Shown here: piece after piece, positions 11,234 through 21,263 of the stretch
Position numbering within the stretch: the stretch's first letter is position 1
Layout: every line of letters begins with the position of its first letter
Assembly: GCA_905221605.1 (NCBI GenBank)
Contig: CAJNDS010000569.1
Location: forward strand, 220,514-284,513
Direction: 5' to 3'
Length of the DNA stretch: 64,000 bases
From: Symbiodinium natans
Taxonomy: Eukaryota; Sar; Dinophyceae; Suessiales; Symbiodiniaceae
Made by a program: the position numbers and the translations under genes
The notes under the pieces: generated by a model
The model's input: only the letters and a program-made list of their open reading frames with translations
The model's database searches: none
Told to the model about the DNA's origin: nothing

Positions 11234-12515
11234 CTGTGCAAGCAGCCCAACCACCACTGAGTGTTCCGTGGCAACCTGCCAAGGAGCCATGCCCTGACCA
11301 TGCGCCTTCTCCACGTCTGCCCGGGCCTCAAGCAACAGGCGTGCTATCTCCAGGCGCCGGCAGGCCTTCTCATCCTTTGCGTACGTGAACTGGGCGCTTC
11401 CATCCCAAATCGCACGGAGGGGAGTCGCGCCTGCTGCATCTGCACGGTCCACTTCAGCCCTTGCCTCCAGCAAGAGCTGCACCATATCCACGAGACCTCC
11501 TCGGGACGCTGTACAGAGGGGCGTGTCGCCCTCGATGTTCCCCCTCTCCACGTCCGCTGCAGACTCCAGCAATAGCGCCACCATGTCCAAACGACCCGTG
11601 TGGAGCTTCTTTAAATAGAGATAAAGCTCGGTGGACTTGCTCAAGAGGCCACCCGAGATGGCTACGTACAAGGGAGTCTCGCCATGGTTGTTCGGCTTGT
11701 TGACATCTGCACGGGCCTCTAGCAAAAGGCGGGCTATCTGAAGGTGGCCGCCAGCACATGCCCAGAAGAGAGCTGGCGCGTAGAAGATGGGCTCACTGGG
11801 CCGCCTGTCGTCGATTCCAGTATCGAAATCTGGACTGTCGACCACGAGCTTGTCCACAGAAGCACCCCAATCCAGCAGCAGCTGTACAAGCACCAGGTGA
11901 CCAGACTGGGCAGCGAGTGCCAGTGGGACATCGCCCTGGTTAGGAGCCGCATCCACATCCGCACCTGCCTGAAGGAGTATGCCAACCACTTCTACATCAC
12001 CCTTGTCTGATGCTGCCTGCAAGGACGTCGCGGGTCTGTTCCAAGTGCATTGCTCAACGTCGGCTCGCGCGTCGAGCAGCCAAGAGATGCACTCTATATG
12101 GCCTTCGGAGCAAGCCGCCGGCAGTGCACCAGAAATGGCAGCTCTGGCTTCCAGCAACAGCCGAGCGATGCCCAGGTGGTTTCGACTGCAAGCCACAGCA
12201 AGCAAATCCCAATACTCTCTCTGCTCAGTGTGCACACTTGCCTCAGCTTCCAGGAGCAATCTCACAATGTCCTTGTGGCCGTTCCATGCAGCTTGGTAGA
12301 GGACCGTGTGACGCCCAAGCGGGTCCCAAACGTTGGGGTCCTGAGACTGGCGCAGGAAACCCTCCACCTGCTGCGCGTCACCGTGCTGGCAGGCGTCAAG
12401 GAACTGCGCCTTGGACCAAAAGGACCCCAAAGACCGGGAAACCCTGCACAACATCTCGCGGCCCAGCCGACCGTAAAAACAGACAGCACAAGTGACGTCA
12501 CATGTACCTGTGGGA
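11234..12515 (-). CDS. Ankyrin-repeat protein 2, large ankyrin exon
   Basis: About 400 codons of ankyrin repeats (for example GHKDIVRLLLEAEASV, GDVEVVGILLQAGADVD, GHLQIARLLLEARADVN). They follow the same lead-in as gene 1: FLDACQHGDAQQVEGFLRQ then SQDPN. Some ten repeats are visible, including one with a long insert (LYLYLKKLHTG). An ATG exists at 12454, but the frame stays open upstream to a TTCCCACAG acceptor near 12516, so the true start is probably in the ubiquitin-like exon at 12.9 kb. A CAG|GTTAGC donor at 11234 marks the exon end; the frame beyond it (to 11123) is probably intron. It is paralogous to the 4.5-6.2 kb gene, in tandem and on the same strand. Confidence 0.85.
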
Positions 12516-12865
12516 ACACAAACCTTCCTTAAGAATCAGTTATAAGACTAAGAGCGATTGGGACTTTTGGAAGGATCGAGGAATCGAGTCCCTTTTGGTC
12601 CATATAGCTTTTTTGACCATGGGGCCGCTTGTTCCGGAGAGGAAGTTGTGGGCATAACGATCAGCTGCAAGTCTGCTGGCCCCTCCAACCTTAGCGTTCC
12701 GACGTTGCCGTGCACGTTGTCACAAGTGGCTGCCTTCTCTAAGGCGGCTACACTCGACTAAGTGGAATCACGGCTCACCACATACCGCGATCCGGAGTCT
12801 ATAGAGGTTTACGGTAAAGTCATCTCTCAATCCCGCCGCAGTGGCCATTCTCTGTCGTCTTCTGT

Positions 12866-13001
12866 CATGTTGTGCAAAGTCTTGCAAAGCCTTTCCGTGT
12901 CCTGCCGCGGAACTTCTCAGCATCGTCGAGAACACGGCCTTCTTGATTGAGGAGCCGGTGCCGAAAGCAAGGCTGACCACAAACACCTTGAGCAAGGCAA
13001 T
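12866..13001 (-). CDS. Ubiquitin-like exon, probable 5' part of ankyrin gene 2
   Basis: After a GATCCTACAG acceptor the minus strand reads CLAQGVCGQPCFRHRLLNQE then GRVLDDAEKF. This aligns with TRFRQRLLSEDGHILGDD before ankyrin gene 1 and with the known ubiquitin-like/ankyrin family. The frame runs to a TGA at 12865; a GC donor within AAGTTCCGCGGC could end the exon earlier. Its place, about 350 bp upstream of the ankyrin exon, supports one gene. Confidence 0.5.
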
Positions 13002-13917
13002 CTGTAGGATCAACAGCTGGCAAACTGCATCGAACCACTAGAGAGCCCTTGAGGCAGGAGTCTTATAGGGTTAGGATTTCACTGGCTTGATACAACCCAG
13101 ACGTTTTCAGGCCTTGGGCGTCTAGGCCCGTAGGCTGTATAATCGGGTCAACTGGTCGACCCTTCCCAAACTAAGGCCTTGCAGCCGCTTCTTCAGGCTC
13201 CAGATGGCCAGCCCGCCTGCACACAAAGACTCGAAAAACTTTGAAGAGGACAAGGCCAGAGAACGAAGGCTCACATGACAAATCCCATGCGCTTCATGAA
13301 GCACAGCTCTTGATTTCTCAGCTCTGGTCGCTATCAATAGCAGTCCAGGCCGTTCTTCGACATACACTGGCGAGCTGGGGCCGCCCATCTATCACGCTCA
13401 ATTTGCGCGCGCGCTCGAACTAATGGTCAAAAACGTGCACCATGGCGTGGCTGAAGTGGGCCTATAGGCTGAAGTCACAATGATCTAGAATCGGTGACGC
13501 TTTGCATGCCCTCAAGGATGTGTGAGCCATCCCCGGCCTCCTGCAGGGATCATAAGCCGGGGGCTTGTCATTGCAGCACGTGAAAATGGGACGCTTCGCG
13601 TTTGGGAACGCCGCGGAAGTGGCCAGCTCTCTTAGGGACTTGAGGTTGAAAGTTTCTTGGATTGTCAGATTTTTTCCTTGCCTCCACTCGCCTCCCAGAG
13701 CTTTAAGACTTGGAGGATTGGATTGCCCCTCTCAACTTGGGGTTCAGGTGGCCCCTGAAGAATCCATGGCTGTGCAAACGCCAGGCTGCCCTTCACACCT
13801 CAAGAGCTGTATTGCTTGGCCTTGTCGTTCATCCGACTGTGCTTCCAGAAGCAGCTCACCTCCCAGAACAGAAACGCAGCTGGCAAAAGGCAAAGATGTA
13901 TAATCTTGCGTGCGTAT

Positions 13918-13948
<31 letters not shown>

Positions 13949-14969
13949 CATATATACATATGTATATATATATATATATATATGCTCGCCCCCCATATAT
14001 ATATATGTACATATATGTACATACATACATATATATATATATACATAATTAGACATGAATCTACCTACCCACCCCACGGAACCTGACGCTGCCATCCGGA
14101 CGGTCAGCATGCTTGGGGTGGGGGGGGGTGGGGGGGGACTCCTGTTTTTACACGTCACGTCCAGCCAGAGGAACCCATGCAGTTCTACTGCTACTACACA
14201 TGCTATTTCTGGCTACTGCGTCTGACTACTGCGACTCCGACTGCCACTCCGACTGCTACGGCTACGGCTGCTCCTAGTGCTTTAACGGAAGTGATCGGAC
14301 AAGTCAACGAGCCTGCTCCAGCATGCGAGCTTCTTTTTCCATGCAGAACACATTGGCACCCTAGAAAAAAAGGTTGTGACTGTTGAAAGTATGTCGGGTC
14401 ACTTCCCTAGACTGCGCAGCAGAAAGGGCGCGGAGCATTTCTGTGCATGCCGCCCTGTTAGCGCACGCCGACAGCGTAGTGTACAGCAGCCGTGTTACAG
14501 TTCCCAAAAGACGAAGTGTACGTACCTGCATCGCACAATTGACAGAACATAGCAGGCCTGTTTCAAGGTTCCAAGGAGTTTAGCGGGAACGGTGCCTGTG
14601 AGACAACGACAATCTGCAGGATTCTGTACACGGAACCCTTGCATGTGGTATGAGTCATACTGTTCTTCAAATCCACCCCTGCCCAGAAGCTCATCTCGTC
14701 GCTGCCTTCGGGGTGCTCGACTGTTTCTGGTTGAAAGCAACCAGAAACGGTCTACATTACTGGGCAGAGGGTGTGTGCCAACAGTAACAGCAACACACAG
14801 GAACCAAGCAACCCGCCTTCGAGCCTCGAAGCACACAGCAACACAAACTACACTCGTGTCTTGTGATACATCAACATTTGCATTTTGCATTCCCACGACA
14901 CAAAGGCAGCATGGCTCCCCCCGAAGCTTGGAGAATAGAGGAGGCCTGGACTCTGCCTGGGCCAAAGAA
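13002..14969. other. Repeat-rich gap with no gene recognised
   Basis: Contains the TA-rich microsatellite at 13.9-14.05 kb, a G-run at 14117-14139 and a short GACTGC/GGCTAC hexamer cluster at about 14222-14272. No exon could be supported. Confidence 0.4.
13919..14045. repeat. (TA)n / TATGTACA microsatellite
   Basis: Two long (TA)n runs, around 13925-13945 and 13963-13985, plus ATGTACATAC-type alternations up to 14045, interrupted by a short C-run. Confidence 0.9.
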
Positions 14970-15165
14970 TTAAAGACTTGAAGCTCTGTTCGACTCGGCT
15001 CCAAAGCTCGCACCTGCCCCGGCGCTGTCGCTGACAAGCGCCTCAGCCGGTCTCATCGATGTCTCATCGGCGACGACTCTTTCGGCCCATTTGGACCGCT
15101 CGGGGCCTCCACCAAGTACCACCAAATCATCCGCGAGTCCGGATTCTGGAGTCTGAATCATACTC
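14970..15165 (-). CDS. Possible extra exon or frameshifted tail of the CCCH gene
   Basis: Immediately after the TGA that ends the CCCH reading at 15166, a different minus-strand frame is open for about 65 codons (ESGLADDLVVLGGGPERSKW, then ETSMRPAEALVSD). It looks coding in composition. It overlaps the end of the CCCH frame, so either a one-base frameshift separates them or this is an unrelated open frame. No domain recognised. Confidence 0.3.
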
Positions 15166-15942
15166 TCACCTCGAGTAGAGGGGCCTTGGAATCGCCAAAT
15201 GAGGCGGTGGCCCCAAAGGATGCACAAACGACTGGTGCATCGGTGCAGGAAAGGGTGTTGAGACTGCTTGGACTGGCATGTGCTGGTAGGGCATCATGCC
15301 GAATGGAGGCGGGTCGAGGTCGATGTTGTCGATGCTGTCGATCCCATCCAAGTAGCCTTGGAGGAGCTTCCAGACATAGGGGCTCTTGCGGGCTTCGGTC
15401 TGGAGCTCTTCGTGGGCCTGGTCTGCCTGAGGATTCAACTCCATCTGTGCAAGGAGCTTCTGTACCACAGACTTGTACTTGTCGCGAGCCTGCTTCCTCG
15501 GTCGTTGGATGGCTTTTGTCCTCTCACCGGTGGCATGGTTGCCTAGATGGCAGAACCGGCAAGCATTGCCTTTGGCGCAGCCCCTCGACGAGTTGAACAA
15601 GACACAAGGATCACACGTGCCGTTCCTGTGTTCAATGCTCACCTTTGCGTTGTCCATCTTGTCCGTGAAGACAGGAGGGTTCGGAGGAGGGGGAGGCGGG
15701 TAGCGCAGATCCGCCTTTTGGAAGGTCCACGGTACCACCGTCACAGGAGCGACAGCAGTGACAACTACAGGTCCGGCTGCAGGGGTGTTAGCTACCCGTC
15801 CAGGCTCTGGCTCTTCTAGCTCTTGCAACTGGTCAATGACTTCACCTGTTAAGGCATCAAACCATCCCGACGACTGCGAAGACGAGCGGGAGGTCGAAGG
15901 GCCGAGGTCCGGAAGACGCCCGCGCGGCATTGAAGGCGTCAT
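15166..15942 (-). CDS. CCCH-type zinc-finger protein
   Basis: About 258 codons from an ATG at 15942 (MTPSMPRGR) to TGA at 15166. The finger CVLFNSSRGCAKGNACRFCH has C-x8-C-x5-C-x3-H spacing, the tristetraprolin-type CCCH signature that binds RNA. A conserved lead-in (SIEHRNGTCDPC) and a basic stretch just after it (RPRKQARDKYKSVVQKLL) resemble a small dinoflagellate CCCH family. N-terminal to the finger is a Ser/Pro linker with a poly-proline run; the C-terminus is Pro/Met rich. A GGCAG acceptor lies just before the ATG. The stop codon overlaps a good donor (GAG|GTGAG), so a further exon is possible. RNA regulation is inferred from the family. Confidence 0.8.
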   Translation of the reverse strand: MTPSMPRGRLPDLGPSTSRSSSQSSGWFDALTGEVIDQLQELEEPEPGRVANTPAAGPVVVTAVAPVTVVPWTFQKADLRYPPPPPPNPPVFTDKMDNAKVSIEHRNGTCDPCVLFNSSRGCAKGNACRFCHLGNHATGERTKAIQRPRKQARDKYKSVVQKLLAQMELNPQADQAHEELQTEARKSPYVWKLLQGYLDGIDSIDNIDLDPPPFGMMPYQHMPVQAVSTPFPAPMHQSFVHPLGPPPHLAIPRPLYSR

Positions 15943-17293
15943 GCTTCTGCCGACTACTTTTCTCAAAAGAAAACAAATCCCATGCAATCAGGGGCGCCCG
16001 CGTCTTGCTTCGCGAGAACACGAGCTTGAGCCGGGCATAGATTATATAGGTCATTCTTGAGTGCGCGGCGCATGCAGACCATGCAGCTCCACGGAAAATC
16101 AACGCATTCGGTCAAAGAGCGGTGCGAGGACAAAACCCGTACAAAAGAACAACGTGGGTCCATGTACTGTAGTGGTCCGAGTCATGTCGAAACGACCACA
16201 GTTGTTTCTCTTTGCAGTGGCCTGTGAGAGGAAGGAGGCAATCGTGCAAAGGGCTTTTACGAACAACGCGGGGCAATCACAATCTGACATCGGTGGGGCT
16301 CTACTGAGAATGAGAAGTTGCTGATTCGAGTCTGTCTCTTCAGACTTCCCTGAAACCCCAGTCCATCCCGCCGAGCAAAGGGAGGCAGGGTGAATCGTAG
16401 GGCGTCCACACATGTTCGAGATGAGGTGCGTCTCCAAAGAAGTTGCTAAGCTCTCCATATGGCAGGCGCAGATCGTGACTCGATGTCGCTGGGCATCATG
16501 GCGCCGAGCAGAGGCAGAGGGGGCAGTTGAAGATTCCAGTGCTGCACAAACGTACGGAAACAAGGACAGCTGCGCGAACCTACGAGTTGAGAGGTGACTG
16601 CGGGCGAGCGAGCCAGGTTTCCAACGATCTCTTCAGCCATATCTAACGGCTCGCTTCGCTCTTCTGCATAGGTTATGCCAGAAAAGGTTGCGTCCTCGCG
16701 CCCATGGCGATCAGCGTGCCATGGGAATTGGAAAGCGTTTCAGTGCCGTATACTGGCGTACTTGTAGCAAGTTCGTAGACGATTTGCGGGCAGCGTTTGC
16801 AAGACAAAACATTAAACAACACATCCTCACCAAAGACTCCTCGTCGGTGTCGTGTGTGCGCGTGCGTGTGCAGGTTTTTGTGCAACCTTGGGTTGTTCCA
16901 CCTGGGTCACCCAAGGAGTCGAGTACACAAAAAGGTTGGTCATGCAATGCCAAGGAGGGTTGTCGCAGGGTCGAACCACTTTGAACTTTGGCGCCCTTCT
17001 TCCTCTCAAGCGGGAGCTCCTGCAAGAGTCCTGTCTAGGCGATGCCTGAGGCAACGCGCCTGGGAAAGAGTCAGAAGTCGCTACCGGCCTTCCCTTCGAA
17101 CTACAGTACGGCCAGACTCAGGCTGCGAAGAGCTTCTGAATGGCCAAGGCAAGGGCCTCGCGAAGCAGCTCAAAGCTGTTGTGAGGCGTGGCGTCGTGGA
17201 TGGCAACACCCCTCATCCCCCTTCTCTCGCTCTTGAAACAATAATACTGAGTCATGTGCAGTCATGTGGAGTCATGCCTACTGCATCATAAGT
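15943..17293. other. No gene recognised
   Basis: Open frames of up to 160 codons occur on both strands but show no motif or splice support. Confidence 0.35.
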
Positions 17294-18348
17294 CTAGTGT
17301 GTGGCCTTTCTGGGGCCGAGCTCGGTCATGCAGAGCTCCTCCTAGGGCAGCCCGTACTCAGACTGTCCCGACTGGTGTGGAGGGAGTGTCAATTGCAGGA
17401 TGCATCCTACTTGGAATTACAGTATCAGAGATGCCTGCAAGGGTTGACTGGTAGCACGGTCCTTCAGCCGTGCAGATGTCAGACTGCGCAGAGCTTGCCT
17501 CGGAGTTTCGTGTTGGCCACGAGGTCTTCATGTTCAGCACTCCCCGACTCCTTCGTCATGCAGCCATGCGAAACCAATCGCCCTGGCTTCGCGCCAAGGC
17601 GCCCGTCGATGCCCTTCTCACGGAACACTTGGATGTACCTTGGATCGACCAGGCAATTCTCCAAGACTATGATAGGCCTCCTGCACCGCACTCGGCCATT
17701 GTTGATAGGCTCTGATAGGCATCCTGCACTCAATGCAGGATGGGAAAGGGGAGGGGCATGGGGAAAGAAACGGACAAACATGACACGTACTTCCGCTTCA
17801 GAGTGCTGCCTCGAGGCAGTCCAAGCATGTTGCGAACTATTATGAGGTTGCTACCAGCTAACCGCAACCATGTACTCTTGATTGCGCTTTCGAGCATGGA
17901 CATTGTTAAACCGTAAACAAAATCTGCATGTTACGCTACATTTCATGTACATTTTGCATGCAAGATGGCTTCACATGGCTTCTTTTACAGACCTGCTGGC
18001 TGCTTGCACATTGCTCGAATGACCCTCCAACTCAAAGACAGTGCGAGGCACACTGCAGGTGTAGGGCCCGGGCCGTTGAAATTTGCCGCTCTCCGCTTCC
18101 GTGAGCCACTGCACCACATCCTCGGTGCTCCATTGGCCCGGGTCCACGGGCGCTCGAAGAGCTTCGACGCAAGCGACTCCGGTGTTCAGGAGGACCTCGG
18201 GAATGACCTCGGCCTGGGCCTCGGCCGCCTGGTCCTCTTCCGCCTGGGCCTCGGCCGCCTTAGCCTTGGCGCGTCCCCAGCGCCGGCAGCGAGGAGGCTC
18301 CGGCATCTCCGCGGTGGCGATCGGCTCCGGCTCTGGGTCCAGCTGGTC
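17294..18348 (-). CDS. SAM-domain protein 2, with a 36-nt microexon
   Basis: Exon 18074-18348 follows a GCGCAG acceptor. It encodes a Pro/Glu- then Ala/Glu/Lys-rich linker and ends in WSTEDVVQWLTEAESGKFQR. A GC donor and a CCAAG acceptor (intron 17639-18073, 435 nt) join it in frame to a 36-nt exon, 17603-17638, reading YIQVFREKGIDG, the middle of a SAM domain. A further piece, EELCMTELGPRKATH, lies after a CCCTAG acceptor at 17294-17342 and matches the SAM C-terminal end (compare LGVRELGPRK in the 3-kb gene). The short ALLxL link between these pieces was not found and may sit on another tiny exon. No start codon is seen. The acidic linker before SAM resembles that of the 3-kb gene. Confidence 0.65.
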
Positions 18349-21259
18349 CTGCGCTCTTCGAATTCTATTTGGGCCCTCTCTCCTCTCTGCTTTGCATTGT
18401 CTAGGACTCAAGATACGATGGCGTTCGCTGGCTGGAGGTGCTCGACTCGTAAAGATACACTCACTGAAGATTACCGGAGCATGAAAGCCTGAAGTGTGTT
18501 GACAGTGCCGCAGTCCTGGCAGTCCTTTTCCCAGGCGCTGCTCGTGTAGCCCGCTGGCCTTGACTCATCTTGACTCTCTGGCCGCGTTGAAAAGATCGTG
18601 CCATCGTTTGATGATGTAGCTTCTAAGTCTGTTTAACAAAACTATCGGCCACAACTCTTACTGGCGGCATGTCTAAGCACGCGAAATACGCGAAGCTCTC
18701 CGCACCGCCAGTCATGTCCGGCACGGTGCTGTCATTTCCTCGCAGCTCTTCTTCGCCGTGCGCATAGCGGGAGGCATGCCCTGCCTGCCGCAGGCCATCA
18801 CATGATACATGGCTGTTTACAACACGTGGCTCCTGACACAGCTGGTGCCAGCTGGCTCTTCATTAGCTTGACAGGTATGATGTAGTATGATGTCGCGTGA
18901 CCAGAGTTCACGTGCAAGTCGGTGGTCCTGATTCCGTCGGTTGAATCAAGTTGGCGCACGCCTTCTTGCATAATGTAACTTACCAAGGTGGCCACACTGC
19001 CTTGCACGTGCCGCGTAACCACGTGTGGCAGAGCTCCATCTTGTACACTGCATCCGTTGCCCGCAGGTCGGCGTGCCTGAAAGTTTGCGCTGTCAAATGT
19101 CCACTGCCGGGTGCCTCGAATGGTCACAGCTGCAGCTCAGGCGCCCGTGCGCAAACTTGCAACTGGCATCGTTGCACCTTTGAGTGTTTCCCATGCTGTT
19201 TCTCTGGCTTCGGCTTCATCTGTGCCAGCTGAGGAGGCTCGGGCTAGCACTTCTTCTTGAAGAAGTTGACCTTTGGAGGAATCAGAAGCACAAGTAATTT
19301 AGCCTGGCGCCGTATCGTCCACAGCCGAGACGCACAAAGCTTGGTCTTCGAAAGGTCGGGGGCAGCCTTCAGCTCGTCAATGGAGTGGGCATAGGGGCAC
19401 GCCAGACCCATGATACACTTCTTCCTCGGAAACGGGGGGGGGAAGTCTGATAAGACATGAGGCTACAGGCACCCTGTGCCTCCGAGTGTCTTGTTGTGGA
19501 AGATGCACATTTTGGTCTTGTGGAACTGCCCGCGGATCCTTGGCTTGCTCTCTCATGCACCTACCTCCCCCAACCTCCACTTTTCACTGCAGCAAAGTGA
19601 CTTTTGTGCCGGACCTGTGCTCTCCATTGCCTTGCATGCACTGAAGCAAGGAAGATGATGACATGAACACGGAGGCAGCACAAGCAACTCCGGCAGCAAA
19701 TCCACGTGGCCACACCTCACCAGCTGTGAGCAAAGGGCCGTTCACATGGTCGCCGGAGCCGGCGAACCTTACAGTATTCATGTTGCTTGATGTCGGACAG
19801 GACTGACAGGACTGACAGGCCTCAGTGCGACCAAAGCTCTGACTGAAATAGTGCATAGTGTTCTCCCACCCCTGAAGGGCATAAGGTTGAGCGAACATCT
19901 GAAACTGTGCGAGTTGGCGAGTCTGCATGCCGAAGTCCTGACACAGCCACAAAGGACTCAAGAAACACAATCCGATCTTGGCTACTTGATGCAGCATGAA
20001 GCCAACACCGAGCGAGCCGACTGCACAGGCATACACAGCCCTCAACCCAAGAGTCCTGCCCGTCAAGATACAGTCCTTCCTCCGAAACCTGGCTTCAGTC
20101 ATGAGATCACAAGCAACCTGCTCTGCAGCTGACAAGCCTCTTCGCCCGGATCATCGCACAAAGGACTCATCCTTGGCTGGATGCTAGCATCCTCCCGCAA
20201 CGACCAAGTCCTGATGATGAACTTCGCTGAACCCTGGAAAGTAAGGCAAGGGTCTTGTTCGGAGTGCGGCCCATCCTGGGTGCTGGTGGCATCTCTGAGG
20301 CATCCTGACAGATCTCGTTACATGTACGAGAAGTGGCCTATAGTAGTCACGAAAAAAAGGTGAGGCCTGGTCAGGGACGGGCCACCGAGCCCCTGGAGCA
20401 CCCGCCACGTCGATCTTGTTCGTAGCACGCGTCATCGTCTCCGAGTGGTGCTGGCTGCCCTGAAACCAGCCACTTGGTCTGCTCGCCCAGGCACGCTCCA
20501 GCACCTCACTGGCCTGTGGCACAGGCGAACAACAAGTGTTGCCACGCAGAGGTGCCAAACTTGCAAGAAATCGGTTTCATGTCCACCTCCAAGTCCGTGT
20601 CGTCACAGGTTCCGCGTCGCGAATCTACGAAAACCTGAAAGCGAAGATGATGGCAAAATTTTAAGGTGGAACCAGGTTCAGACTGTCTTCATAGATTGCA
20701 GCATAGAAGCCCTCTTGCATGCTTCAGCTTTGAGCTGGGGCGAGTACATGACAGCTCGTTGAGTCACTGGACAGCTGAGCTTAGTGCTAGTCAGACGTGC
20801 ATGGGAGAACCAGCGATTGCGTATCGTACGATAATACAGAAATAGAGTAATCGAATCATATGACAATCGAAAATATACATATATATATATATATATAACA
20901 TGCCATTTCATGACATGCTCCTTGGCTACTCGGTGTCTGTTGATACACTGTGGGTCCCGGGAAAGATGTTTGGGCCTGAGGGCCCACAGAAGGCAATATG
21001 GGAGAGGTTCCCCCTCCGTGGTTCCGTGTGAGTTCTGGTAGCCGCATGCACAACCTTGTACGTCTCACTCCGTGCAATCCTTCGGAAAGGGGCCTACAGG
21101 ATCTTGCAAGGCTGGCAAGGCTGTGAGACTCCCAAGAGTTTTGGCTCTGGTGTCTACTCAGCCTCTTTTTGTACATGAACTGCAGAAGTCGGCGACATGA
21201 GCCTTGCGGCATTTTGCCACCTAGTGGTGCCTACTGGTATAGGGCCTAGGGCCTAGGGC
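18349..21259. other. No gene recognised; small repeats
   Basis: A 183-codon minus-strand open frame at 19584-20135 has hydrophobic stretches but no ATG support or motif. A short (TA)n lies at about 20872-20897, and GGGCCTA heptamers lie just before the next gene. Nothing else supportable. Confidence 0.35.
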
Positions 21260-21263
21260 CTAG
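21238..21263. repeat. GGGCCTA heptamer repeat
   Basis: Three head-to-tail copies of AGGGCCT at the 3' edge of the membrane-protein gene. This is a heptamer with the same period as the telomere-type tracts elsewhere in the window. Confidence 0.7.
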
